Shown here piece by piece: positions 7,206-14,806 of a DNA stretch of 29,642 nt. Each line of letters begins with the position of its first letter. Within the stretch, counting starts at the first letter, position 1. Made by a program: the position numbers and the translations under genes. Under the pieces are notes generated by a model. That model searched no databases. It saw only the letters and a list, made by a program, of their open reading frames with translations, and was not told the DNA's origin. The stretch lies in assembly GCA_017508895.1 (NCBI GenBank), contig JAFWRA010000106.1, positions 1 to 29,642 on the forward strand, read 5' to 3'. Source of the stretch: Bacteroidales bacterium (GTDB taxonomy: Bacteria; Bacteroidota; Bacteroidia; Bacteroidales; F082).

Positions 7206-8108
7206 TTGATAATAAATAACCTAAAAACCGGCTCCAAAATAGCCATCGCAGCCCCAGCGCGGATGGTGACACGAGAAGAGATGGCCTTCGGTATTCAGTG
7301 GTTGAAAGACATGGGGTTTATTCCAGTTTACGACGACAGACTCTTCAATCAATATTATATATTCTCTGGTGACGATGACACACGTGCAGCTGTGTTTCAA
7401 GAATATCTTGATAATGAAGATATTGATGCAATTTGGATAGCAAGAGGTGGTTATGGCAGCATCCGTATCATTGACAAGTTGGACTTCACTCATTTTTTAC
7501 GTCATCCGAAGTGGATTATTGGCTTCAGCGATGGTACGGTGCTACATGGCAAACTGAGTCGTTTGGACGTTCCTAGTCTGCATGCTGCCATGCCTTTCTA
7601 TTTTGCCAACAAGACTCCAGAAGCCAAAAAGTCCTTATACGATGCTTTGACGGGCAAGCCTTTGCAATATGAAATTCCTTCAAACCCATTAAACCGCTTG
7701 GGCATGATGGAAGGTGAAATTGTTGGTGGAAATCTGTCGGTTCTGTATGGCATGATAGGATCCGATACTTTTCCCGAATTGGATGGAAAAATCTTGTTCA
7801 TCGAAGAAGTAGACGAATATGTCTATCACATTGACAGAATGATGCATGCATTGAAACGTGCTGGAAAGCTTGAACAATTAAAAGGCCTCATCGTGGGTGG
7901 TTTGACACAAATACACGATAATAGTCATCCCTTTGGAATGACAGCCGAAGAGGTCATTGCCGAGGCTGTGGCGGAATACGATTATCCCGTTTGTTTCGGT
8001 TTCCCTGCCGGGCATTTCGATGACAATCGATCTTTATTTTTCGGACTGAAGTCAAGAGTGGAAGTTACTTCCGAAAAATCAGTTTTCCTTGGCAATCTTG
8101 TCCATTGA
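7206..8108 (+). CDS. LD-carboxypeptidase (peptidase family S66)
   Basis: The 300-residue protein covers the full S66 fold: an N-terminal domain starting IAIAAPAR, the GGYGSIRI region, and the nucleophile motif IIGFSDGT (Ser108). The other triad residues appear in LFIEEVDEYVYHIDRMM (Glu200) and GFPAGHFDDN (His270). These enzymes cleave the terminal D-Ala from muropeptide tetrapeptides (LdcA, peptidoglycan recycling, cytoplasm); some relatives act on microcin-type substrates. The start is TTG 7206: the next ATG (residue 20) would remove the first conserved strand. It is convergent with the Card1-like gene and overlaps its 3' end by 30 bases. Confidence 0.88.
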   Translation: MIINNLKTGSKIAIAAPARMVTREEMAFGIQWLKDMGFIPVYDDRLFNQYYIFSGDDDTRAAVFQEYLDNEDIDAIWIARGGYGSIRIIDKLDFTHFLRHPKWIIGFSDGTVLHGKLSRLDVPSLHAAMPFYFANKTPEAKKSLYDALTGKPLQYEIPSNPLNRLGMMEGEIVGGNLSVLYGMIGSDTFPELDGKILFIEEVDEYVYHIDRMMHALKRAGKLEQLKGLIVGGLTQIHDNSHPFGMTAEEVIAEAVAEYDYPVCFGFPAGHFDDNRSLFFGLKSRVEVTSEKSVFLGNLVH

Positions 8109-9239
8109 TTTCAGGATGTTCTTCAACATTTCAGGCTTGGTCAAATTAAGCCAATCGCAGAAGGTGATGCCCATGTATTTGGCCGTCTTTTTCCAATTAC
8201 CCTTGTGGTCTTTCTTGAGCGAGAAAATGTAGGAATTGCCGCTGCCGAGAAGCACTTCCTTCAGGGCGCAGACCTTGTAGACGATTTCATTAAAAAGGCT
8301 TTCGCTGGTCACACCCGTCTTGCACTCGATGACAAACAATTTGTTGGCCTTCATGAAACACACATCCAACTCATTGTTGTGCTTGATGACGCCGTTGGAA
8401 ATATGCACGCCCATAGCAATGTCATCGGGTTGCAGCACATTCTTAATCAATGCGTAGACATATTCCTCAAACCAACCGCCCGTAAGGTATTCGATTTCAT
8501 AGTTTTGCAAAGAACCTGGTCTTTCAGGAACGAAACCAATGAAATTCAAGAACTTGCTAAGGTTAGGGATGGCGGTCATATATTCCTTGTCGGGGTTTTC
8601 GACCTGCGAGATGATGAGGAACTTCCAGTTGCGGTATTTCTCGCGCAAGGTTTCCATCACTTGATAGTCGCCGCGACCCAGCAGGTTTTGCGAGAACATA
8701 GTGAACAGATGCTGCGAGAAAGCGGTTTCTTTCACCTGTTTGCGCGGTTGGTCCACATCGCTTTGCAGTCCATAGAGGCCAAAATATTCCTTCAATGTCA
8801 TTCGGTGCTTGACAGGGAACACCTCGTCATCATCATCATAGATGCTGTGGTCAAAGATGGTCTTGACAATCAGGTTTTCACGGGTTTGCGTGTAGAAAAA
8901 CAAAGTGTTGAACTCCTCGAAGACATGCTGCACCGACAAAGTCATGTAACGATTGCCACCTGCCAGGTTAAGGTAATATTGCTTGTTGGGAATCAGATTA
9001 CCCTTAATGGTGCGGCAGATGCGTTCATACAAGAACTTGTCTTGATACCGTTTGACGATGATGGTTTTCACAAGTGTTTCATCAATATCCAACGCTTTGA
9101 TTAACAAAGGAATGCAGTTGACTTCTTCCTCGGCGGAGATAAACAGCAGTTCGTCGCCGTCTTCGTAGTATTCTTTAGTGAAAAGATATGCCGGCAACGG
9201 ATTGCTTTTGTCTATGATATTTACTATGGTTTTTGACAT
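8079..9239 (-). CDS. Card1/Can2-like CARF-domain nuclease (DUF1887 family)
   Basis: The 386-residue protein has two parts. Residues 1-150 resemble a CARF ligand-binding domain, with the early SNPLPAYLF segment (12-20) and LNLAGGNRYMTL (90-101), which matches the family GGTKxM signature with N-R-Y in place of T-K. Residues about 245-386 carry a PD-(D/E)XK nuclease core: YLTGGWFEEYVY (251-262), NNELDV with Asp292, and VIECKTG with Glu305 and Lys307. Known relatives (Card1, Can2) are dimeric nucleases switched on by cyclic tetra-adenylate made by type III CRISPR effectors, and they degrade DNA or RNA. No CRISPR array, Cas10 or other cas gene lies in this window. It is 12 bases downstream of a DUF2442 gene and probably co-transcribed. 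The activator is unknown; the CARF changes could mean a different ligand. Confidence 0.82.
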   Translation of the reverse strand: MSKTIVNIIDKSNPLPAYLFTKEYYEDGDELLFISAEEEVNCIPLLIKALDIDETLVKTIIVKRYQDKFLYERICRTIKGNLIPNKQYYLNLAGGNRYMTLSVQHVFEEFNTLFFYTQTRENLIVKTIFDHSIYDDDDEVFPVKHRMTLKEYFGLYGLQSDVDQPRKQVKETAFSQHLFTMFSQNLLGRGDYQVMETLREKYRNWKFLIISQVENPDKEYMTAIPNLSKFLNFIGFVPERPGSLQNYEIEYLTGGWFEEYVYALIKNVLQPDDIAMGVHISNGVIKHNNELDVCFMKANKLFVIECKTGVTSESLFNEIVYKVCALKEVLLGSGNSYIFSLKKDHKGNWKKTAKYMGITFCDWLNLTKPEMLKNILKSMDKIAKEN

Positions 9240-9251
9240 GGTTTAGTATTA

Positions 9252-9503
9252 TCAGTTAAGTGGCACACCATATTCATATATAGTGTCGCTGGGTATGTCA
9301 ATTCGTTCGTTCCAATAAATACAGGTTCGACTGCTATCCAATTGTGCAATAGGCCATAAACCAATCTTAGTAGTCAAACTTTTGAAATCTTCAATGGTAT
9401 CAATGTCATCCTTCACATCATAACAAACACGAAAGCCATCATCGAAAGTCACCATCAAGTTCCAATCATCGTTTAGTTCAAATTGTTTGATTCTTGGTAT
9501 CAT
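9252..9503 (-). CDS. DUF2442 family small protein
   Basis: The 83-residue product matches the DUF2442 pattern: an N-terminal strand, LMVTFDDGFRVCYDV, a central region ending near GLWPI, then CIYWNERIDIPSDTIYEYG. DUF2442 proteins are commonly encoded beside DUF4160 proteins in toxin-antitoxin-like pairs. Here the partner position is taken by the Card1-like nuclease, which starts 12 bases downstream. A TACTTTTG promoter box lies at 9539-9546. A regulatory or inhibitor role towards the nuclease is inference from gene order only. Confidence 0.8.
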   Translation of the reverse strand: MIPRIKQFELNDDWNLMVTFDDGFRVCYDVKDDIDTIEDFKSLTTKIGLWPIAQLDSSRTCIYWNERIDIPSDTIYEYGVPLN

Positions 9504-9538
9504 AATGTATTTCGGGCATAGTTAGTTGTTTATTTGTG

Positions 9539-9546
9539 CAAAAGTA
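9539..9546 (-). promoter_or_regulatory. -7 box of the DUF2442/Card1-like operon
   Basis: On the minus strand TACTTTTG matches TAnnTTTG and lies 35 bases before ATG 9503. It is within the 62-base gap after the T9SS protein gene, so the pair has its own promoter. Confidence 0.6.
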
Positions 9547-9565
9547 ACAAAAAGTAATGTAATAC

Positions 9566-11032
9566 CTATTTGATTAGTAATTTTTTAACCGTCTTTCCTG
9601 AAATATCCCTTACTTCTACAAAATAAACCCCGCTCCCCAAAGACTCAATATTAATAATATTGGTTTGATTATCAATTCGTTGCGTTTTCACCATCTGCCC
9701 ATTGACATTGTAAATCACCAATTCGGAAGGTATGGCGTTTTCAAGCGTAAGAGTGAAACTACCATAAGAAACGGGATTCGGCCACACTTCAAAATCAGTA
9801 GTGTTAGACTCACTTACATTATCGTCTTCAAGGAAAGGAATGTAGTTGACCAAGCCCAAATTTGGGTCGTCGTTTTGGTGGGTGATGTGGTTTTCAATTT
9901 CCTGTATATCAGTCGTTCCCCAATAGTTGCCTACGGCCATGATGTCGTTGGCGGAGTTGTTGTAAAGGTCGTAAACCACGCCGCCGTTGCCGTTGTCGTG
10001 GATTTGGTTGTAGCCCCAATCGTCTTCGGTGCCAAGGTCGATGTCGAAAGCGTTGATGGCGGTGATGCCCCACAAGTTGCCTGTAATCATATTGTTGCGG
10101 ATGACAGCTTTGTTGTTCTCATTCATGCCGAAAACGCTAATGCCGCTGCCGCCGTTCATGGGGTTGGTTTCCAAGTTATTGTCAATGAATTGGTTGCCAA
10201 CGATTACTGAACTCAAATTGTAGCCTTGCTGGTTGTAGCCATAGCGGTTGTTTTTGACGACGTTGTCTTTCAGCAGGATTTTGGTGTCGCCCGTGTTCAT
10301 CAAATCTGCAATGGTAATGCCGCCCGACATGTCGTGTCCGCCACCCTCAATGGTGCAATTCACGATACGGATGGTATCGTTTGCGCCAGGTCCGAGATTG
10401 ATTTGGGGTTGGTTGGCGTTGGAAGTCACATTGTTAGTGAACTGGCAGTTCAGGATTTGCGGAGAGGCTTGCCCATTGGCGGGAGAACCGATGGCCGCGC
10501 CTTCGTTGGAATAAAACTCACAATTGGTAAAAACTGGGTCGCAGTTCATGCAATTGACGGCACTCGACTGCTGTTGGGAATAAAAATAGTGGAATCGGCA
10601 AGTATCAAAAGTCACATCGCTGTTGATGATTTGGATGCCATTCATTTCACCAAACCAGCAGTAACTGAGAAAGCTGGGGTCAGAGGCATCCTCAAAGCGG
10701 AGGTGGCCGCTTCCCATTCCTATTGGCAAATAATGTTCCTCATCTTGTCCCATGGCTTCCATCGAGCCTTTGATGGTAATGGTGTAGTCGTTGGCAAACG
10801 TGATATAAATCAGTCCGTCGTTTCGGTTGATGTAAAGTTTGTCGTTGGCCGAGATGGTGATGTCGCCCGAAATGAAGTAATAAAAGATTTGAGGGTCAAA
10901 ACTCACGCATCCACTAATTTCCACGAGGTCATCCAAAGTATAAGTCGTTCCGTTGCCCGGGCTTGTCCATTGAGCGTTCAGCATCGGAATGAATCCGAGA
11001 AACAAGGCTAAAATCAAGGTTGCTTTTTTCAT
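9566..11032 (-). CDS. T9SS-exported right-handed beta-helix protein
   Basis: The 488-residue protein has a signal peptide cleaved near residue 20 (MLNAQ). From about residue 90 to 390 it has repeated strands typical of parallel beta-helices (IIIN/NNxF patterns such as PVFTNCEFYSNEG, PQILNCQFTNN, IRIVNCTIEG, AVIRNNMITGN, NYWGTTD). The C-terminal 75 residues form a type A T9SS sorting domain (FEVWPNPVSYGSFTLTLEN, LVIYNVNGQMV, LGSGVYFVEV, final KKLLIK). It should be exported through the Por machinery and attached to or released from the surface. Beta-helices of this kind often bind or cleave polysaccharides, but no catalytic motif was identified. It has its own promoter at 11058-11086. Confidence 0.88.
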   Translation of the reverse strand: MKKATLILALFLGFIPMLNAQWTSPGNGTTYTLDDLVEISGCVSFDPQIFYYFISGDITISANDKLYINRNDGLIYITFANDYTITIKGSMEAMGQDEEHYLPIGMGSGHLRFEDASDPSFLSYCWFGEMNGIQIINSDVTFDTCRFHYFYSQQQSSAVNCMNCDPVFTNCEFYSNEGAAIGSPANGQASPQILNCQFTNNVTSNANQPQINLGPGANDTIRIVNCTIEGGGHDMSGGITIADLMNTGDTKILLKDNVVKNNRYGYNQQGYNLSSVIVGNQFIDNNLETNPMNGGSGISVFGMNENNKAVIRNNMITGNLWGITAINAFDIDLGTEDDWGYNQIHDNGNGGVVYDLYNNSANDIMAVGNYWGTTDIQEIENHITHQNDDPNLGLVNYIPFLEDDNVSESNTTDFEVWPNPVSYGSFTLTLENAIPSELVIYNVNGQMVKTQRIDNQTNIINIESLGSGVYFVEVRDISGKTVKKLLIK

Positions 11033-11057
11033 TTTTGGGTAATTTTCAAACTATCGG

Positions 11058-11086
11058 CAAAAATACGCTTTTCATCAATACAACAA
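11058..11086 (-). promoter_or_regulatory. Promoter of the beta-helix T9SS gene
   Basis: On the minus strand TATTTTTG (11065 to 11058) is a -7 box and TTG (11086-11084) lies 18 bases upstream, matching Bacteroidota -33/-7 spacing. ATG 11032 follows 25 bases downstream. The TTG lies inside the 3' end of the ATPase gene. Confidence 0.65.
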
Positions 11087-12268
11087 GCCAAAAAGCCACA
11101 AAGGAATCTTGTTTCCGTGGCCAATTTCCGTATTGTCGGTTACAACAAAGCTGTCTTGGATATCCTTGATTTGAGAGAAACCTTTTCCTTTTCCGCTCAC
11201 TTCGAAGAGCCATTTGCCATCTACGACCAAATCGCCTTTGTTAGGCATATAAAGTTTATGATTGACACCAACTTGCGAGGCAAGATAGGTTTCGCGCATG
11301 GTTCCTGAATCGACTTGAGGAGTCAAGCAGTACATCAGGTTGGTATTGTAGAAAAGTATCTTTTCTGGCTTTGTCAACATGTTCATTCCGCTTTCGGTGG
11401 CGTAGAGTCGTCTTACCAAAGCCGCCTTATCCATCAGGTCAAGGAGTTTCAATACATTGTTGCGCGACGACTGCAATGTTGTGCAAAGCGACGAGATATT
11501 CAAGGTGTAAGGCTTCATCTCGGCCAAAACCGCCAAAAGTTGCTTGGTTTTATAGACGGAATCATATTCGATATGGCTCACTGCTGGGATTTCAACGGTG
11601 ACAACTGTGTCTATTACTTGCTGTAGTCGGTCAGGAAAGCCATCGCCTTCTTCGCGATAAAATGGATAATAACCTGATTCTATGTATTTTTCAAAGTGTT
11701 GCAATACCTTTACTTTCGACGTGATTTGCGATGCCTCGGTGAAATGGTTGTTCAGTATAGTTTCCAACGACAGCACGGGAAGGTCGGCCACTTGCTCCAA
11801 CTTCAAATATTCCCTGAACGAAAGACCTTCCATCGTGTAGGCACGGTGGCGGCGCGAAAGGTCAGAAGTCATTGACTCTTCCAATTTCAGCATCGATGAG
11901 CCGGTCACCACGATATGCAGACGAGGATAGGAATCATAAATGTTCTTGATTTCCTGTTGCCAGTTTTTGTATTTGTGTACTTCGTCTAAAAAAAGGTGTG
12001 TGCCGCCATGCGTGTAATGATACTCTGCCAATTCAAGCAAGGTGTGGTTGGCAAACCAAATATGATCTAAAGAAACATACAAGGCTTTTTCGACATTCGT
12101 AAAAGTGCGTTTGATGTGTTGTAGCATCAGGGTTGTCTTGCCTACGCCTTTCGCTCCCTTGATGACAATCAGTCGGTTGTCCCAATTGATTTTGTCGTAA
12201 AGGTATCGAGTAAAGCTTAAATCGGTGTCGGCCAACAAACGACCGTAGGTTTTGAACAAAGTATCCAT
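11075..12268 (-). CDS. AAA-family ATPase with C-terminal DUF4143-like region
   Basis: The 397-residue protein has an AAA_14-type ATPase domain: Walker A GAKGVGKTT (38-46), Walker B HLFLDEVHK (91-99) and a sensor-like VVTGSS (120-125). A winged-helix-like middle follows (LNISSLCTTLQSSRNNVLKLLDLM). The C-terminal third resembles DUF4143, a degenerate nuclease-like fold (ILFYNTNLMYCL, GDLVVDGKWLFEVSGKGKG). These proteins are numerous and variable in Bacteroidota; their targets are unknown. A TTG at 12292 would add 8 residues, but it lies within the -7 box, so ATG 12268 is chosen. Three palindromic repeats lie upstream and suggest tight control. Confidence 0.85.
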   Translation of the reverse strand: MDTLFKTYGRLLADTDLSFTRYLYDKINWDNRLIVIKGAKGVGKTTLMLQHIKRTFTNVEKALYVSLDHIWFANHTLLELAEYHYTHGGTHLFLDEVHKYKNWQQEIKNIYDSYPRLHIVVTGSSMLKLEESMTSDLSRRHRAYTMEGLSFREYLKLEQVADLPVLSLETILNNHFTEASQITSKVKVLQHFEKYIESGYYPFYREEGDGFPDRLQQVIDTVVTVEIPAVSHIEYDSVYKTKQLLAVLAEMKPYTLNISSLCTTLQSSRNNVLKLLDLMDKAALVRRLYATESGMNMLTKPEKILFYNTNLMYCLTPQVDSGTMRETYLASQVGVNHKLYMPNKGDLVVDGKWLFEVSGKGKGFSQIKDIQDSFVVTDNTEIGHGNKIPLWLFGLLY

Positions 12269-12289
12269 AGTTTTCTGTTTTTCTCGCCG

Positions 12290-12324
12290 CAAAATTACGA
12301 TTTTTTACTTTAGAAAAACAAATT
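12290..12324 (-). promoter_or_regulatory. Promoter of the AAA ATPase gene
   Basis: On the minus strand TAATTTTG (12297 to 12290) is the -7 box, with TTTG at about 12322-12319 some 21 bases upstream as the -33 box. The first copy of the TTTTTTACTTTAGAAA repeat (12301-12316) falls between the two boxes, a position where a bound protein would block RNA polymerase. Confidence 0.55.
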
Positions 12325-12390
12325 TATCATATATTTTTTACTTTAGAGAAATAAAAATGAGCGTTATTTTTTACTTTTGAAAGTAAAAAA
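12301..12390. repeat. Three operator-like repeats at 33-bp spacing
   Basis: TTTTTTACTTTAGAAA (12301-12316), TTTTTTACTTTAGAGA (12334-12349) and TTTTTTACTTTTGAAA (12367-12382) start exactly 33 bases apart. The third is a perfect inverted repeat (TTTTTTACTTT, TG, AAAGTAAAAAA; 12367-12390); the first two are imperfect versions. They lie upstream of, and into, the ATPase promoter, so they look like operator sites three helical turns apart. Confidence 0.6.
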
Positions 12391-12413
12391 AGGCGACCAA
12401 GGCCGCCTTTTTT
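12385..12413 (-). terminator. Intrinsic terminator of the pgk operon
   Basis: The minus strand reads AAAAAAGGCG, then a short loop, then CGCCTTTTTT: a GC-rich stem with a T-run, 24 bases after the pgk stop. It is nearly symmetrical and could act on either strand. Confidence 0.75.
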
Positions 12414-12436
12414 GGTAAGATAGAATAATGATGCTA

Positions 12437-13687
12437 TCACTTCTTGATCGCTGCAATGCCAGGCAGTTCCTTGCCTTCGATGGCTTCGAGCAAGGCACCG
12501 CCGCCAGTGGAGACGTAGCTAACTTGGTCAGCCAAACCGAACTTGTTGATGCACGCCACGGAATCGCCGCCGCCGATGAGCGAGAAGGCACCATCCTTGG
12601 TGGCTGCAGCAATGGCCTCAGCGATGGACTTGGAGCCTTTGGCGAAGGTGTCGAACTCAAACACGCCGCAGGGACCGTTCCAAAGGATGGTCTTCGAGCC
12701 TTTGATGACATTGGCAAACAATTCGCGGGTCTTCGGACCGATGTCCATGCCTTCCCAGCCTTCGGGAATGTTCATTGGGTCAACGACTTGGGTGTCAGCA
12801 TCGTTGGCGAACTTGTTGCCCACTACGCAATCCTCGGCAAGCACAAGCTTGACGCCCTTTTCCTTGGCCTTGGCAAGGATGTCGAGGGCGAGGTCGAGCT
12901 TGTCGTCTTCGCAGATGGAGTTGCCAATCTTGCCACCGAGGGCCTTTTTGAAGGTGTAAGTCATGCCACCGCAGAGGATGAGGTTGTCGACCTTGGTGAG
13001 CAGATTCTCGATGATTTCGATCTTCGTGGAAACCTTCGAGCCACCCATGATGGCGGTGAAAGGATGCTGAATCTCGTTCATCACTTTGTTGACGGCAGCC
13101 ACTTCCTTGCCCATCAGGTAACCGAACATCTTGTGGTCGGCATCGAAGTAGTCGGCAATCAAAGCGGTGGAAGCATGGGCACGGTGGGCAGTGCCGAAAG
13201 CGTCGTTGATGTAGTATTCGCCATAGCCAGCGAGGGTCTTGGTGAATTCCTTCTGTGAGGCTTTCACGGCCTTCTTGGCTTCATCGTAGCCTTCCTCGCC
13301 TTTCTCAATGCCACGCGGTTTTCCTTCCTCTTCAGCATAGAAACGAAGATTTTCGAGAACCAGCACTTCACCAGGTTTCAAAGCAGCCACTTGGTCGGCA
13401 GCTTTCATGCAGTCGGTGGCAAATTGCACGGGACGACCCAACAATTCTTCCAAATGCTTGATAATCGGCTTGATGGAGTATTTCGGGTCGGGGTTCTTCT
13501 TCGGGCGACCGAGATGCGACATCAGCACAACCATGCCTTTGTCGTTCAAGACCTTATTAATGGTAGGAAGAGCGGCACGCATACGGGTGTCGTCGGTGAT
13601 GTTGAAGTTGTCGTCCAACGGGACGTTGAAATCAACGCGGATAACCACACGCTTGTTTTCGAATTTTACTTGATCGATGTTTGTCAT
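12437..13687 (-). CDS. pgk: Phosphoglycerate kinase
   Basis: The full-length 416-residue enzyme makes ATP from 1,3-bisphosphoglycerate in glycolysis. Diagnostic motifs are [10 protein letters not shown] and [10 protein letters not shown] near the N-terminus, [15 protein letters not shown], the hinge segment [32 protein letters not shown] (usually NGPMGVFE) and the C-terminal [14 protein letters not shown] with STGGGALLE. The ATG start gives the normal N-terminus. The 3' end is followed by a clear intrinsic terminator. The upstream lipid-kinase gene ends 12 bases before the start, so the two are probably co-transcribed. Confidence 0.97.
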   Translation of the reverse strand: MTNIDQVKFENKRVVIRVDFNVPLDDNFNITDDTRMRAALPTINKVLNDKGMVVLMSHLGRPKKNPDPKYSIKPIIKHLEELLGRPVQFATDCMKAADQVAALKPGEVLVLENLRFYAEEEGKPRGIEKGEEGYDEAKKAVKASQKEFTKTLAGYGEYYINDAFGTAHRAHASTALIADYFDADHKMFGYLMGKEVAAVNKVMNEIQHPFTAIMGGSKVSTKIEIIENLLTKVDNLILCGGMTYTFKKALGGKIGNSICEDDKLDLALDILAKAKEKGVKLVLAEDCVVGNKFANDADTQVVDPMNIPEGWEGMDIGPKTRELFANVIKGSKTILWNGPCGVFEFDTFAKGSKSIAEAIAAATKDGAFSLIGGGDSVACINKFGLADQVSYVSTGGGALLEAIEGKELPGIAAIKK

Positions 13688-13699
13688 GATGATGATTGT

Positions 13700-14719
13700 T
13701 TATTGTTGAATTGTTGAATTGTTGTTTTTCTTGAAGCGCAGTTTCTTTTTCTGTTTCTTTTGCCCCATATCCTTGGGAATGACCATGTTAACGGCCTTTG
13801 GCAGCACCTCAAAGTCGAAAGGCGAGTTGTTGAGGTTTTCGCCTTCGGTCTCCACTTTCAAGGAATGTGGCGGAATGGAAACGATGTGGATGTTTTTTCC
13901 TCTGAAAGTCTTTACCTCATCGATTTTATTGATAAAACTGCCGTCGTAAATGTTCTTCACATTGGCAGCGAACTTGAAGATGGATACTTTCTTTATGACC
14001 GTAACGTCGAGCAAACCATCGTTTGGGATGGCATTGGGCATGGTCATCATACCGCCTCCGTTGAAGCGCCCGTTACCGATGGAAAGGTTGAGAATAGCGT
14101 CGTCGAATACAAGTTCATCATCGATGGTGAGTTGGATATGAGTGACTTTGTATGTCAACATACACTTCACTAAACTAATCAGATAACGAATGGTGCCTCC
14201 CTTGCCTTGTTGCTTCATGAGGTTGGTTGAGTGGCACACCATCTCGTCAAGTCCGGTTCCAGCGGCATTGAGGAAATAACGGATGCGTGTGTTGCCGTCA
14301 TCATAGTAGGTCAGTTTGCCGATGTCGTGCGCATAAGTGTGTCCTGCCTTGATGATTTTGGCCACTTTGTCGTATTCCAAAGGAATATCAAAAGTGCGAC
14401 GCCAGTCATTACCTGTACCGATAGGCATAGTGGCCATGGTGATTTCGGTGGTGGGCACAGCCTCTTGGGTGAAAATGCCGTTGATGACTTCATTGTTGGT
14501 GCCGTCACCGCCCACCGAAATGAACTTGCGATAACCTTTCTCCACAATGGCATCACGGACAATTTCGATAGCGTGTCGGGGATATTCTGTAAGCACATCG
14601 TCGAACTCAATACCCTCATTGATAAGTGTTTGCTTAATCTGAGGCCAGTCTTTTCCTGACTTTCCGACAGAGGCCTTCGGGTTGACGACGACCAACCATT
14701 TGTTGTTTTCTTCGGTCAT
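13700..14719 (-). CDS. Diacylglycerol kinase catalytic-domain lipid kinase (YegS/BmrU type)
   Basis: The 339-residue protein has the DAGK catalytic domain: VVNPKASVGK at 11-20, ISVGGDGTNNEVING (68-81) with the nucleotide-binding GGDGT, and PIGTGNDWRR (99-108). The C-terminal beta-sandwich domain follows (LNLSIGNGRFNGGGMMTMPNA, DGLLDVTVI). The last 20 residues are highly basic, which could help membrane association. The family phosphorylates diacylglycerol or related lipids at the inner membrane; the exact substrate is unknown. It is divergent from an acyltransferase and gpsA and runs into pgk. TATCTTTG at 14739-14746 is its -7 box. Confidence 0.88.
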   Translation of the reverse strand: MTEENNKWLVVVNPKASVGKSGKDWPQIKQTLINEGIEFDDVLTEYPRHAIEIVRDAIVEKGYRKFISVGGDGTNNEVINGIFTQEAVPTTEITMATMPIGTGNDWRRTFDIPLEYDKVAKIIKAGHTYAHDIGKLTYYDDGNTRIRYFLNAAGTGLDEMVCHSTNLMKQQGKGGTIRYLISLVKCMLTYKVTHIQLTIDDELVFDDAILNLSIGNGRFNGGGMMTMPNAIPNDGLLDVTVIKKVSIFKFAANVKNIYDGSFINKIDEVKTFRGKNIHIVSIPPHSLKVETEGENLNNSPFDFEVLPKAVNMVIPKDMGQKKQKKKLRFKKNNNSTIQQ

Positions 14720-14738
14720 TCAACATCAAATTTGGGGT

Positions 14739-14787
14739 CAAAGATAGGAAATAAAATGATTGATGGTTTTAAAAAATCTTACTTTTG
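14739..14787. promoter_or_regulatory. Divergent promoters: lipid kinase (-) and acyltransferase (+)
   Basis: Minus-strand TATCTTTG (14746 to 14739) lies 20 bases before ATG 14719. Plus-strand TACTTTTG (14780-14787) lies 19 bases before ATG 14807, with AAAGGAAG as a ribosome-binding site at 14795-14802. Both boxes match TAnnTTTG. The two start regions share 87 bases. Confidence 0.65.
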
Positions 14788-14806
14788 CAATTCCAAAGGA
14801 AGAATT

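Noticed and set aside
8205..9104. 299-codon plus-strand ORF
   Set aside because: It is antisense to the Card1-like nuclease, whose motifs are clear. No domain is visible in the plus-strand product.
10226..11011. 261-codon plus-strand ORF
   Set aside because: It is antisense to the beta-helix T9SS gene; the real strand has a signal peptide and a sorting domain.
12301..12390. Possible CRISPR array (three evenly spaced repeats)
   Set aside because: The repeats are only 16 bases, three in number, degenerate and AT-rich, with poorly distinct spacers. They fit operator sites and not CRISPR. No array was seen near the Card1-like gene either.
12428..13258. 276-codon plus-strand ORF
   Set aside because: It is antisense to pgk, which is beyond doubt.
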